From positions 4,986,437 to 5,050,436 of the forward strand of contig OX104124.1 in assembly GCA_944474755.1 (NCBI GenBank): a DNA stretch of 64,000 bases. Direction: 5' to 3'. A program made the position numbers and the translations under genes. This DNA comes from Limnoperna fortunei (taxonomy: Eukaryota > Mollusca > Bivalvia > Mytilida > Modiolidae). Every line of letters starts with the position of its first letter. Positions within the stretch are counted from its first letter, which is position 1. Positions 11,640-23,124 of the stretch are shown one piece after another. The notes beneath the pieces were generated by a model. That model saw nothing but the letters and a program-made list of their open reading frames with translations, was not told the origin of the DNA and made no database searches.

Positions 11640-12470
11640 TGAGTTTTTCATTTTTCTAAATATGTTATAGATGATGCTTTTTTGAGGTCGTGATTTATTT
11701 TTAATGTATATAAAGATATTCCTTTTTTCTGTATTCATGTGTATTTATTTAAAAAGTTTTCATTGCATTTTAATTGCTTTGTTAGAGAGGAGGTGTTATG
11801 AGGTACTTGTTTATTTGGCCTTATGTGTAATTAATATTTGTTTGGACTCATATTTTGTTTTGTATTTGTTTACAACACATCTTTACAATATAATTACAGC
11901 GTAATCTTTTACTTTGAGTGTTATTTACTTGAGAAAAACATATTCTAGAGTTGTAAATCATACAATAATAATAAAAAATCAGATACTAAACGGTATAATA
12001 AGAGGATTGCAGTGAAAGAAGGACAACAGACAACTGAAACTGTTATCGCAAAGTAATATAAATCACATGTGGATTCTTAAAAATTCAAAAGAACCCTTGG
12101 AAGATTTAAAATAAAGATCGATATCTAAAATTTCATCTGTTAGAACCTTTGATTTATCAACATCCCGTCTGAAGGAATTCATACATAAATCCTTCGTTTC
12201 CACATATGCCACAAATATGTAGGTTTAGATTACGACAGTACGTTTTTTCTACTAAAGAACTAAAAAGCAAATTATGCTACAGAGAGTAACAGGTTTAAAG
12301 TATACTAGATATTCTGATCCACAATATATTTGTAACATTTTGTGTAACGTGTTTTTCAGCAGAAAATTGGAATTCCTATGGGAACAAACTTTGCCCCACT
12401 CCTTGCCTATTTGCTCCCGTATTCTTACGAAATTCTCATGTTTTTAATTATCTAGTTTTGCAAATTAGTT
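11640..12470 (+). pseudogene. Degenerate reverse-transcriptase element, second family, copy 1
   Basis: This block matches 33395-34260 throughout. The first 400 bp are non-coding and contain TTATTTACTTGAGAAAAACAT in both copies. Coding remnants follow on the plus strand: MWILKNSKE near 12070, a motif A remnant DLST, and IGIPMGTNFAPLLAYL with PYSYE near 12368-12432, equivalent to motif B. The frame is broken many times and motif C is absent. It is related to, but clearly diverged from, the 9895-11124 element. Confidence 0.7.
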
Positions 12471-12985
12471 GATGTTCCTTTTGTTGCTTAACGATGGTAA
12501 TATTTGAGACGCATTTTCCTGCTTATTTAGAACAAAATTTAACTAAAGTAAATAATCTTATCAAGGCGGAAAATCGTACCTATTATTTGCACATTCATAT
12601 GTTTTATATTTTTTCAAGTACAACAAGGAAATTTAGGCGTTCAATTTGATGAAATGAATCGCCAAATATAAGGAGTCCAGCTATTTGCATGATTTGGATT
12701 GTTTTTACAATTCTTGGAAAGGCGCCAATTTTAATGAATGTACTTTCTACAGCTAGAATTTCTGTAAAAGCTAATCTAGTAATTATCCTGATATCATTTG
12801 ATAATAGTAGCTTTCGTATTTTTTTGGCAGAGTGACCTCATTAAAAGTGGCTACTTTTTATTAGAAATCAGAAAATATGACCTTTTAGATGAGACTAAAA
12901 ATATAATTTCTTACACAATGTTTATATTTACTCGTGATTATTAAAGAATATTTTAGGAAAAAAAATCATTTCAATATCTGTGAAA
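12471..12985. other. No gene seen
   Basis: AT-rich; nothing recognised. Confidence 0.5.
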
Positions 12986-13342
12986 ATAGCAATGACCACA
13001 AAATAGTGCGTGGCCTTGATCCTGTGCCAATTTTCAAGGTCAACTGTCATTGGGGTCTTAGTGAAGACCCCATGACTCCTCTTTCAAAAGTTAATAAGTT
13101 GCTATGTTAAACTAATAATAACTTGATTTAATGGGAGAAAACTCGTATATTAAGTCAAACTCTTTCCCTCTAAATGTAACAAAGTTACATCTTTGCAAGG
13201 CCAACCTTTTCCTTGATATCAGTTTCTGTTTGTTGCTTAGGGTTTGAAAGAACTAACAATAACAAGCAAATTTCCACATCTTGGACGTCAAAGTCGAAAG
13301 TCAAGATGACCAATGGCGAAGATCCCATGCCTCTAATACTAA
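12986..13342. repeat. CAAGGTCA repeat family, copies 1 and 2
   Basis: Copy 1 (about 12992-13110) holds CCAATTTTCAAGGTCAACTG and GAAGACCCCATG. Copy 2 starts near 13172 with GTAACAAAGTTACATCTTTG and continues through AGAACTAACAATAACAAGC and GATCCCATGCCTCTA. At 13342 it is interrupted by the pogo-like element and resumes at 14211. Copies 3 and 4 are at 14290-14500 and 14975-15200. A 40-bp piece of copy 1 also recurs at 34265-34302. Confidence 0.7.
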
Positions 13343-14210
13343 CAGTCAAACTTCGGTAGCTCGAGCTCGGATGGCTCGAACACCCCCGATTTCTCGAACT
13401 GTTTAAAAGCCCCGTCATTTTTTTCTATATTTGTTTGTAAAAAGAACCGATTTCTCGAAAAACTCGAACTCATTTATAAGTCCCTTTAATAGTAAATTCA
13501 TTTAAGTCACAATCAATAACTCGAACAAAGGTATAATCGTCGGTGCGAAGTAATTAAAAGGACGTTGATAACAGAAGCCATAAAACTTAGTACTGGTCTG
13601 TAAATTTAAACAAAATAGCAGATAATAATTATGTCATGACTGGTGATTAGTCTTAACAGCAAATAAACATTAATTGTTTTTTTAATTAAAATATTAACTG
13701 TACCAAGCGGATTATGAAATTAAAAACGAAAACATTGCAATTAAAAATTATTTACGATTTTTATTTGCGGCTTAATTGATATTAAAACCAATTGTAAAAC
13801 CTTAGATAAGTTTAATAAAAAAAGTACTGGCAATAAATACTCAAATAATTATTTACGTTTTTAAACTGCGATGGCAGATATACCGTGTACAAACTGGTAT
13901 ATGCGCAATCAACGGAAGTAAACAATAACGGATGGTGAAATTTCAAATTGCACAAAATAACAAAATAATAACACCAGAAATAACTTTATTTACGTCAAAA
14001 ATAAACATCTACATACATTTAAAACGAATTTTAGTTCCCAAAACAACCATTGCGCGTGTAGGAAATTAACGAGCGACCTAAAAAAACAAAGCTGTTACGG
14101 TACGGATTAGATAAATTTCCGGAAGTTGTCCAACTTCGTTGGCGCGAACTACCGATAGCTCGAACTGTTTTTGGCGACCCAATAGAGTTCGAGTTATCGA
14201 AGTTCTAATG
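13343..14210. mobile_element. Non-autonomous pogo/Tigger-like DNA element, 868 bp
   Basis: The left end CAGTCAAACTTCGGTAGCTC and the inverted right end CATTAGAACTTCGATAACTC match at 20 of the first 26 positions. Both lie directly inside TAA, consistent with a TA target duplication. A subterminal CTCGAACTGTTT word is repeated at both ends. The AACTTCGATAACTCGAAC type of end is known from pogo/Tigger elements. The inside is AT-rich with no transposase frame. It interrupts copy 2 of the CAAGGTCA repeat, and the uninterrupted order (CCTCTACTGTCAATAAGTTA) is kept in copy 4 near 15150. Confidence 0.8.
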
Positions 14211-15200
14211 TAATAAGTTATGTGTGAAAAACTAATAATCATTTGACTTTATATTGTCTATCTATCCTATAAAATTATGTCAAATTACTTAGCTCCATAT
14301 GTAACAAAGTTACATCTTAACAAGGCAAACATTTTCCATTTAAATAAGTATTTATCTCTCTTTTACGATTTCAGAGAAATAGCTCTGACAAGCAAATGTA
14401 AAAATCTATAATGTGACTTTGACCTTTGACCATTAGTCTATTTTCGTGGCCAAAGGTCATGAGGGTTTATGCTTAAGACCCCAGGTCTTAATTTCTTTTA
14501 GTTAAGGAGATTTGTTTGATTGTCACTTGTATCTTTTATTTAAAAGAAAATAACTCGCATAACATGTATTTCGTAAGGTACCTTCAATGAATCCGTCTCA
14601 AAGTTGCAGAAAGATAGTTGACACATGTTGGTGAAGGCTTCGGGTCGATATCTGTTATGGTTAAGGAGGAGTAGCGATAACAAACTTTTTAGTAAACGGG
14701 CAGATAACTCCATAAGAGAAAATGGTGTCGTCAGTCAAAGGGAATTGTGAAAGCGCAATAGGTAACTGATATAACATAAAATATCAAAGCAACGTATGAC
14801 GAAATGAAAAAGCCATTAAACAGAAAATAAGATCAACTGTTCTTTTGAACATTTGAGGATCGTTTCACATCAATTTATATTAGTTGATGACATTCAAAAA
14901 TAATTAAACTTGTGGCGACATGTCCAAATTTTATCGTAATTACATGTAAAACGTCCTTCAAGAAAAGTCATTTAAACTCCTTAATAAGGTCAACATTTTC
15001 CTTGAAACAAAATCCTATTTATCTCGTACGGTTTGAAATAACTAACAATAACAAGCAAATTTCACCACCTAGAACGTGACCTTCACCTTTGACCTTGTGT
15101 ACATTTTCAAGGTCAAAGATAATGAGGATCTATGGTGAAGAACCCATGCCTCTACTGTCAATAAGTTATAGCGAATGTGCAAAAAACTGGGATATAACTG
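14211..15200. repeat. CAAGGTCA repeat family, rest of copy 2 and copies 3 and 4
   Basis: Copy 3 (14290-14500) starts at GTAACAAAGTTACATCTTAAC and has GACTTTGACCTTTGACCATT. Copy 4 (14975-15200) has AACTAACAATAACAAGCAAA, TTTCAAGGTCAAAGATAATG and CCCATGCCTCTACTGTCAAT. Between them, 14501-14970 shows no gene. Confidence 0.7.
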
Positions 15201-15588
15201 CTATAAAATGAATTCAAATGACTAATCTTCAAATTGGGCAAAAGTAAGCTTTAACAAGGCGTTAACACGTGATTGCTGTACGGAACATATTATACATATT
15301 CTAGAAAATTTGATGTTTTTAACAATCTATCATTCAACTAATGGGCTCTTTATGTATGAGAGCCAAACATTTTGCGTGTCATTTTTAAAAAGTTCAACAA
15401 AGAGGACAACAATCATTATACATAACATTTATTTCATTTAAGGAAATGATGAAAACTTAAAACTGTTTATTTTTTATTAATCACATGTCAAATTAAGATA
15501 TACAATATTTGTTTAAGTACTTTTGAAGTAATACATTTAGATCATTGCAAGAAATGATACTGCTGGTGAAGCAATATCAAAGATATTT
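15201..15588. other. No gene seen
   Basis: AT-rich spacer, nothing recognised. Confidence 0.5.
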
Positions 15589-16012
15589 TGTTTGTTTGTT
15601 TGAATGGTGTTTTAACGCCATTTTCAGCAATTTTTCAGCTGTTTCATGGCGTCCAGTTTTTACTGGGGGAGGAAGCCGGAGTACCCGGAGAGAACCCCGA
15701 CCTGCGGTAGGAAAACTGGCAATCCTTGTCAATTAAGATTGGAGTCGAGTACACCCTTCCTTCCCGCAATCTCAGTGTTGACAGACCACGTAATCAATAG
15801 TAGACGAACTACCTTGACCACTCGGCCACCGAGGCCCCTCAAAGATATAAGAATGATATTTGGTTCAATTTCATTTTCCATATCCACACTGTTATACAAC
15901 AAATTCTTCTTTCTTGTCGAAATACTTTAAGTTTCCTAGACAAGTAATTAGGTGTTTTTTTTTGTTTGAATTTTAATTTTGTTGCATTTTTAAATCTACA
16001 GAATGTAATTTG
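15589..16012 (-). repeat. Main SINE with an extra 5' segment (composite copy 1)
   Basis: On the minus strand the SINE proper runs from about 15836 (GGGGCCTCGGTGGCCGAGTG, head) to 15589 (tail CAAACAAACAAAC). Upstream of the head lies a further segment of about 170 bp (15837-16012). The same segment, nearly identical, precedes the SINE at 37258-37698. The B box is damaged: the GGTTCGA word is missing after CTGAGATTGCGG. High identity between the two composites suggests recent movement or duplication. Confidence 0.85.
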
Positions 16013-17270
16013 TTCCAGTTGCTTTTTGTACCAGATGACGAATCATCCAATACCAGGATTCACGGGGTGTATTTCATAGTACTTTAAATGTTGAATTTCT
16101 TCAGCAATATTCTTATAGACTCTGCATGATTAAATTAGTTATATCTTGTGTTATATAAGTTTATTTATACAAAATTGGCAAATGGTTAAATGTTATTGTT
16201 CTTCACCATTCCAGACATTATTAATGTATAAAATGTCTGCAGAAATGTATTCATTTTTCATAATTTAAATGTTATGGTGCTATGAAAACTCTTCAAAACC
16301 GCATTGTTCAGGAAAGTTTTCATTCATTATAATTTTTTTCTTTTATATGGTTTTGTCAATAAATAAGATTGTTGTACTTTGTGATTATTATTTTTGTCGA
16401 GAGGAGCCAAGTATTGCACTTTTTAGATGAAATTGACAGTATTCTATTAGGAGAGAGAAAACCTCCAGATGTTCAAGTTACCTTTAAAAATTATGATTGC
16501 TTGTTGACGGAATGATTTCAATGGGAAGAAATGTCCAGACGCTGTTGCAAAAAATAATTCAATTGATCCAAATGTAATTTTGCTTATTAAAAAAGTACTC
16601 TCACAAGAAAGGTAAATGGAAAGCTTATTGAAAGCACCTTACTTACTTAACGGGTGATTTTTAAATGACCTATCACAAAGTTGTACAAAGAATGTAAAAA
16701 AGGTATATGATTGGAAGTGACTTCCAATAATATACCGTCTTCATACTCTATGTACATTTAAGCCTGTTTCAAACAGTGTTGTGATCAGTAGTTCAGTCCA
16801 GTGATGTTGATAGATTTTTAAATCTTAGTGATCATAAAAACAATTTATCCATTTAATTTCTTATCTTTTTTAAAGAAATAACAAACCAGTATGATAAATT
16901 CACAAGGGTTTTTAAATGGGTGTTTCCAAATGAGTCCTGTTGTTGTTCTGTCTATGTTCGTCTAAGCTGTGAGAAAACTGCCAAATTTTCAAACAGGTAA
17001 GAATTCAGATAACATAATACAAATTAAATTATAATTACAACGTACAGTAGTTTTATGACTTACGAAACTGCATTAGGAAAACTTTTTATTATTGAAAATG
17101 ATAACGTTATTAAAAAACATAAGACTACAATAGGTTATGCGAAAAAAAAAATTATATCATGAATGACATTTTAAGACTTAATAAAAAAGTAAAGTAATTA
17201 AAATATCAATAAAACACTAAATGAAAAACTTTACCCATTTAGATGATACGCATTATTATCTATAATATGA
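16013..17270. other. No gene seen
   Basis: AT-rich. A donor-like word CAGGTAAGAATTC at 16994 follows a region with stops in every plus frame, so no exon is called. Confidence 0.5.
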
Positions 17271-17274
17271 ATGG

Positions 17275-17570
17275 AAAGTAAGACGCTGACATTAGTGTAT
17301 TGGTGGTGTCTTTAATTTCAAGCTCGCTAGGGTAAATTGAATGCAAATAGTCATCAAATTTAGCATTGTTGACGGGAGAAGCATCATCAATATAGCGGAA
17401 AGTGAAATGAAAGTCATGGGTAAGTTTCATTTCTTTCATCTTTAGCAGGCCTTCTAGAAACTCAGCCTCATAAGACTCCAAGCACCAGTTGGCAAGAAGT
17501 GGAACACAATTAATACCCATTAGATTACCAACAGTCTGTTGAAAAACATGCCCTCCAAAATGACGAACTT
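17275..17570 (-). pseudogene. Reverse-transcriptase fragment (same family as 9895-11124)
   Basis: A minus-strand frame from 17520 down to 17260 carries the end of motif B (MGINCVPLLANW, SYEAEFLEGLLK) and motif C as FRYIDDASPVNNAKFDDYL, followed by YPSELEIKDTTNTL and SASY. After SASY the sequence jumps to an unrelated end. Just upstream, a shifted frame continues the family (VFQQTVG region, to 17570). This copy keeps YIDD, whereas the longer copy has YTDD. It is a short internal fragment, clearly dead. Confidence 0.8.
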
Positions 17571-18019
17571 TTTGGAAAAAATTATAAAAACCAAATCAAT
17601 TGCAAAATGATAATGCTGTAACTATGAAAAATCTTACCTGGAACACTTTCATACAAAAATAAAAGAAAAGAGTACTTTCAATTTAATCGTAATCGATAAC
17701 ATACACACTGCATTTAGAAAATGACTGTACTATTATTTCTTGTTCATTTTTTCGATTTTTTTAAAACAATCTACGTATGGTTCAGATGAATAATAATACA
17801 GTCATTTCCCAACTGTAGTGTAACTGATAGCTAATGTAAAAAGATAAAAACTAAGATGATAATTGCTCTCCAAGTATTTACAAATATGCTTGGGATTGTC
17901 AACATTGGGCAACAGTAAAGTGTTAAAATGAAATGACATTTGTCAATAATGAGCGATATTTTATTTCAACTATTAAAATATGTGGCCTAAATGAACGTAC
18001 TCTTATATTGACATCCATA
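17571..18019. other. No gene seen
   Basis: AT-rich, nothing recognised. Confidence 0.5.
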
Positions 18020-18185
18020 AAATGGTCTTCAGCCAGCAAGGAGCAAGCATGGCATTCTCCAAACACGTCACCCACATAGATTCGCGACCAAACTTTCAGT
18101 ATTATGACATTCAAACTCCTCAACGAGAGGATCTCCCAATCCGCATTATGTAGACGCTAGGGTCAGCTCCGACTGAGCTACAGAA
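18020..18185 (-). repeat. Second tRNA-derived SINE family, partial copy
   Basis: Read on the minus strand the head is GTAGCTCAGTCGGAGCTGAC, a tRNA-like A-box region. It is followed by GCGTCTAC, then a region matching 46930-47335 (CGAGAGGATCTCCC, CTTTCAGTATT, CTCCAAACACGTCACCCAC on the plus strand). The 3' part is lost. Confidence 0.6.
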
Positions 18186-18602
18186 ATAATCTCCGTTAAA
18201 CAAAAAGAAGAAATACATAGCTTCTAAAATTATTTCCCGTTTACTACGATAATGTCTAGTTTAATTTTCTCCTATTAAAGTTTACATCCCTAAAGTGCAT
18301 GGTGGCGGCAATTGCGTTGTCAAAAGCCCTACGACAGTTTTTTTATCGCCTTATAATTTTGAATTCGGTATATTTTTGTCAAAATGAATGACAAAATCAA
18401 ACTAAATCTGTTAGAAAAACAATTTCACAGGGACTGTTTTGTGGAAGTGATCTAGCTAAATGTTGTATTACTGGCTGTTTAGCATTAAAGTTATCCGAAT
18501 GTGAGGTACTGGCTGTTTGTTCAATGGACGGCTGGAATGTTTTGTTTGGCATGTTATTTGTTATCGCTTATGTAATCGTTTGTATATGCTTGTCTTTCAT
18601 TT
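18186..18602. other. No gene seen
   Basis: Nothing recognised on either strand. Confidence 0.5.
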
Positions 18603-19340
18603 TATATTCTATTTTATAGACATTTGTACGTTGTAATTGCTTATATTTTTTTATTTAATGAACTCTGATTCAAAACAGTATGATTTAAAATTATGTGACA
18701 GGTCTACCCAGTACCATTTTATAATAATGTCATTTTATTTATGTATCAGTTTGTTTTCAGACAAAACGTTCATTTAAATTCTTTTTTTTATCACCACAAA
18801 TGTTAATATAAGACATCATGTTTTTTGTTCGAAGAGAAACCAAAATCAATTTATTCCGACTAAAAATATGGAACGTTTTATTAAAGACCGATATTATAAC
18901 AGTATTGTTGTAAAAATCTCTTTTTTGCTAAATTAAAAAAATGTACATTTGTCAAAATTGTTGTAATTTTTTTTTTCAATTTTTGCTTGATACATATTTT
19001 TATTTGACAAAGATTTCTAGATGTATGCACAAACTGTAACACGATGATTAATTTTATCCTAATGTCCGTCAATCAACACTAAACAACCTTTAAACGTTTA
19101 TTTGTCTTAATAATCAAAATTGTTTTTTCTTTATTTGCAAGTGTGTTTGAGTAAAATACATTGTGATTTTTTTCTTTTCCGATTATATTTAAACACCATA
19201 AAAAGAAATTGCAAAACCTTTTGTCAGAACTGTTGTCACGCTGTATAAAAAATGCAGCAATTTGTTTCTTGCAAAATAGATTTAATGTGTTTCTATATAT
19301 AAGTATTTACTATTGCTTCAATTATTATGAATAGGTGGTC
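18603..19340. repeat. Dispersed repeat of about 740 bp, copy 1
   Basis: Starting at ATTCTATTTTATAGACATTT, this block matches 29163-29900 almost base for base, including the words CAGGTCTACCCAGTACCATT and CTGTATAAAAAATGCAGCAA. A third, more diverged partial copy lies at 46393-46553. No coding frame is shared, so this is repeat or duplicated intron DNA. Confidence 0.85.
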
Positions 19341-19418
19341 TCTATATGGTCAATAATTCAGAGAGGGAGGGGCAGCTCCTTAATCTGTCATTTTATTTAG
19401 TTTAAGGAGCTCCGCGTT

Positions 19419-20262
19419 AAATGTATGTTTATAGATATGCAAGTTTTGTATGTTTTGTGGTAGTCTTTTTTGCATGTTGTATTTTTTTATGTTTATATCT
19501 TTCTTGGCATTTTTATTAAAATGCTCTTTACGACAATCATTGTTTGTTTATTGTTTGTTTAAAGCGAACAGAGCTCATATTGCCACTCTAAGGTCTTGTC
19601 GTTTAAGTGATCATAAGTGTATTTATGTATATCAATGAATTTAAGATCCTTAAACGTTTTTCAATTGTTTTACAATTTTTATATTATATTTTATGTAATC
19701 AATCCACTTTTTACATATATCATCAGTTGCAGCATGCCATCAGTGTATTTGTATTACGTAATAACATTCCACATTTTACAGTTTCCATTAACCAGTTTGA
19801 TCAGGGTCACGCTGTGTTTTGTCATTGGTTTCGATAATTTGAAGTTATTTGATTTTCCACTTCCTTCCCCAACTCCCTCCTAAAATTTCATATTATGATT
19901 TGCGATTACTGTTGTATTATTTTAGACTGGTCAATTTGATAATTTCGCTATTTTTTAAATTTTGGTACAAGATGGCGAATTACTGATGGACCATTATAAT
20001 TATATTTTTGCAAATCTTGTATGTTCTTATACTAGTAATGGTATGGCGTTGGCGGGATTTAACCCCACCTTCGCTTTAAATGTATGTTGATATATATGCA
20101 ATTTTTGTATGTTTTGATACTAGTCTTTTTTGCATGTTTATATGTTTCTTGTAATTTTATTAAAATGCTCACTACGCCAATCATTGTTTGTTTATTGTTT
20201 GTTTAAAGCGAACAGAGCTCATATTGCCACTCTAGGGTCTTGTCGTTTAAGTGATCATAAAA
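19419..20262. repeat. Pair of direct repeats of about 190 bp flanking 460 bp
   Basis: The segments 19419-19618 and 20079-20262 match: AAATGTATGTT at the start, TATTAAAATGCTC, CAATCATTGTTTGTTTATTG, AAAGCGAACAGAGCTCATAT and CTTGTCGTTTAAGTGATCAT at the end. The arrangement resembles two termini of a small element, but no TG..CA LTR ends, primer site or coding region is visible between them. A local duplication is equally possible. Confidence 0.6.
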
Positions 20263-20822
20263 CAGAGTTATAAAGCTGGTTTGTTCGTTTATTCTGTTTC
20301 TTAGTAAAGATTGTTTAGGGGTTTTAAAGTTTTTTTTGTCTTTTTCAAGTGCGTTTGGGTTTAAGAAATTATGCCTTTTACTATTCCAATAATATTTAAA
20401 CTATGTTAAACAAATTTTGCCAAAACTTTCGCTGGAACAGATTTACATTAATTCGTATACCACATACCGAACAACTCTTGAAATCTTATATATCTATTTC
20501 ATAAAAATTGAAACACTTAATTCAACTGAGATATTACATTTTCACTCTTTTTCCAATATTGACTTACAAATTTACTCCACAGAAATACAGTTGCAATTTA
20601 AAACCACAATTATGCATAGAAAATTGCAACTGAGACATCGGTAATGCACTGTAAAATCACTTTTTACTTTAAAATAACTTATTGTGACTGCAAGATATAT
20701 ACTAAAACCACATCAGCGACTATTAGGATTGACAGATGCATGCATCACCTTTAAAACTCTCATTTTGTCACTGCTGAGTAATCAGGTATGTTATATAAAA
20801 TCATATTGCATATAATACAATA
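20255..20822. repeat. Dispersed block, copy A (truncated)
   Basis: From AGTTATAAAGCTGGTTTGTT this matches blocks B (from 30640), C (from 41208), D (from about 54590) and E (from 63668). Shared words are AATAATATTTAAACTATGT, AAACCACATCAGCGACT, TTTTGTCACTGCTGAGTAA and GCATATAATACAATATA. Copy A stops exactly after ATACAATATA, where the word-array element begins. Confidence 0.8.
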
Positions 20823-20970
20823 TACAGTCCCTGGAACGTATAAGTTAACAAAACGCACGATGTACGAACGATGTACGAACGATGAACGGACGATATACGG
20901 ACCGTGTACGCACGATATACGAACGATGTACGCACGATGAATGAATGATGAACAAACAGGTATAATAGTG
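20823..20970. mobile_element. Word-array element, partial (word ACGATGTACGA)
   Basis: Starts CAGTCCCTGGAACGTATAAG and then repeats ACGATGTACGAACGATG-like words about ten times. It is the inverted counterpart of the right half of 935-1265. The second arm is missing. The insertion sits immediately after ATACAATATA of block A. Confidence 0.65.
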
Positions 20971-21213
20971 AACGTCAGTGACTTTGCCAGATTCATACAA
21001 ATGTGCCCAAATGTTTTTAAACTAATTTTCAGCCATCAAAACCACAAGTGAAAACAATATTTTCAAACGAAATCCCATAGGAAAACTTATTAAATGCGCG
21101 GTCGTTTCATTTTCTAGTAACCTTGGTTTAAAAGGTTATCTCGAAGAAAAAGGAAGCGTTTGCAAAAATCAGTATACTCACTCCAAGCATTTGCATACCT
21201 GATCATATTCAGG
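20971..21213. other. No gene seen
   Basis: Nothing recognised. Confidence 0.5.
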
Positions 21214-21333
21214 GGAGCAGGTCGGGGGTTCTCTCCGGGTACTCCGGCTTCCTCCCCCAATAAAAACTGGACGCCATAAAATAGCTGAAAAATTGCTGAA
21301 AGTGGCGTTAAAACACCATTCAAACAAACAAAA
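21214..21333 (+). repeat. 5'-truncated main SINE
   Basis: Starts at GGAGCAGGTCGGGGGTTC and contains CTCTCCGGGTACTCCGGCTT, AATAAAAACTGGACGCCAT and TGAAAGTGGCGTTAAAACACC, with a CAAACAAACAAAA tail. The body is close to consensus, so this truncated copy is fairly young. Confidence 0.85.
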
Positions 21334-21739
21334 CGTATTCAGGGGAAGTTGGAATTTGCTGCAGAAAAGAGAAAAAATTTTAATTTGAAATTAAAATCGT
21401 CTCGTTTGTCGTAAAGTCGTGTGCTAAGGTCACTATTTTACTGAGTGTAACGCAGTCCTCTGTAGTTCTAGAAAGTCCATAAAAAGCTTCCATTACCTTG
21501 TTGCAAGCATTTAGTACTGCCTTTTTGCAATTTAGGTTAGACATTAACGTAATTCAAAGGTGTATTTTAGAAGAAACAATTTAGATTTGCGCGTCGCCGA
21601 GCTTCCATACAAATTTAAAATCTGTAGTTAAGCAACATTTGCGAAAAATCATGTCAAATTTTGAATCACTAAACCAAAACCTCCATACTAGTGAGTAATT
21701 GTAGCACACGTCCAGAAGCTTCTGTAATGCTTCCGGATT
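21334..21739. other. No gene seen
   Basis: No frame or repeat recognised. Confidence 0.5.
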
Positions 21740-21764
21740 GATTGCTAATTGCTAAAGTTACAGT

Positions 21765-21990
21765 ACTTGCACCCGTAAACGCAACACTTTGACTGATTGA
21801 TAACTGATTGCTGACGGATTTTGGAACGCTGACGGATCGCTGACTGATTGATGATGATTACATCCGTCAAAAACTATGAATCCGTCATTACCTTGGTAAC
21901 CGTCAGCGATCAGTCCGATCAGTCCAATCAGTGCGATCCAGAATCCGTCATTTAATTATATGCATAAATCGGTTAGTTTATTGACGGATT
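21765..21990. repeat. Word-array foldback element, word TGACGGATTG (copy 1)
   Basis: GACTGATTGATAACTGATTG and GCTGACGGATTTTGGAACGC on the left face ATCAGTCCGATCAGTCCAATC and AGAATCCGTCATTTAATTA on the right, so the two halves are roughly complementary. Related copies are at 25500-25705 and 25765-25985. No coding potential. Confidence 0.65.
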
Positions 21991-22699
21991 CGTATAAATT
22001 AATAATTTAAAGATAAAACGGATTCAGCGTCATTTGTATATAATATATGCATTTATTATACCTTTTTAATAATAAAATAAAAACATGCGTTTAAAAGAAT
22101 TGTTAATACAATGTCTCGTTCTAAATGAATAAATAAACATATTTAAAGAAATTTTTTTTTCTTTATATTATATAATTAAGCACATTTCTTTAAAGCAGGA
22201 CATATCTGCGAACCGAGTCCTGTAAACCTTCAAAAAACTTCTATTTAAGGCACATCAGTAACGAAGAGGTAAATGGTTTTTTCGTAATCCATTATTGATT
22301 CTCTTTTTTTTATTCCCGCGACTCGGGATTTCGGCCTGTTTTAGTTTTTGCGACCTGTTACATGTATATTTTTTGTCATATATTAAGCCATATCAGTAAC
22401 TCCCCTAATCAGTAACATATTTATTTCACATTTAGGAAAGAACGTGGCCTCTTTTTGACATCATTATTAGTTACTTAAATGTATGCCTGCGTCTTTTTAT
22501 TTAGTCTACAACATTTTAAATTCAATTATAAAACTGTGGTGTATAACAATTGTTCAACTGTTAAACAACCATTGTCAATCAAAACGCATTGTTTACTGAA
22601 CAAAAAGTTGTATTGTAAAATATACAGTGATTCTTGTCGCAAGTTTTATTGGACAGGCAATAAAATTTGTTTTAAAAAGTATACATACAATTACGCTGG

Positions 22700-22902
22700 A
22701 TTGTTCCATTTGTTTCATGGCGTCCATTTTTTATTTGGGGTGGGGTGGGAGAAAGCCGGAGTACAGGTAAAAAACCGACAGTCTTTTGTCAATTAAAGTG
22801 GAGTCGGGGGCACCCTATCTGCAGTCGTTCGAAAATTTGCAACCCGTTGACAGGCATGTGACAACTAGTAGATGACTAACCAATCAGCCACCTAGGCCCC
22901 AA
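22700..22902 (-). repeat. Diverged main SINE (duplicated with 26693-26886)
   Basis: Reads TTTCATGGCGTCCATTTTTT, GCCGGAGTAC, TCAATTAAAGTGGAGTCGGG and CAATCAGCCACCTAGGCCCC on the plus strand, which is the inverted SINE order from tail side to head. The middle contains an atypical TGCAGTCGTTCGAAAATTTGC. The same variant is in the partner at 26693-26886, so the insertion predates the 4-kb duplication. Confidence 0.75.
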
Positions 22903-23124
22903 TAACTCCGGGGAGAATTGTCTGCGAATTCTGAAGTTAAACGTAAACATGTGTAACAGATAGACACGTGTTTCAGTACGAAATAGTAATTTTTTTAACA
23001 AAACGTTATAAATTGTTTAGGTCTTAACATTGTCATTACAGTGTCATATCGATGAAACAGAACCATTCCAAAACTTGCCCTTTAAAAGAGTGTCATTCAA
23101 TTTAAACAATAACTTATTGTATTG

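Noticed and set aside
15545..15930. Plus-strand frames of 63 and 94 codons
   Set aside because: They are SINE sequence; the same peptides appear at 37231-37628 because the SINE composite is copied there.
20760..20996. Minus-strand frame rich in SFVHRSYIVR-like repeats
   Set aside because: A translation of the ACGATGTACGA word array; the apparent peptide repeat is the DNA word read in frame.
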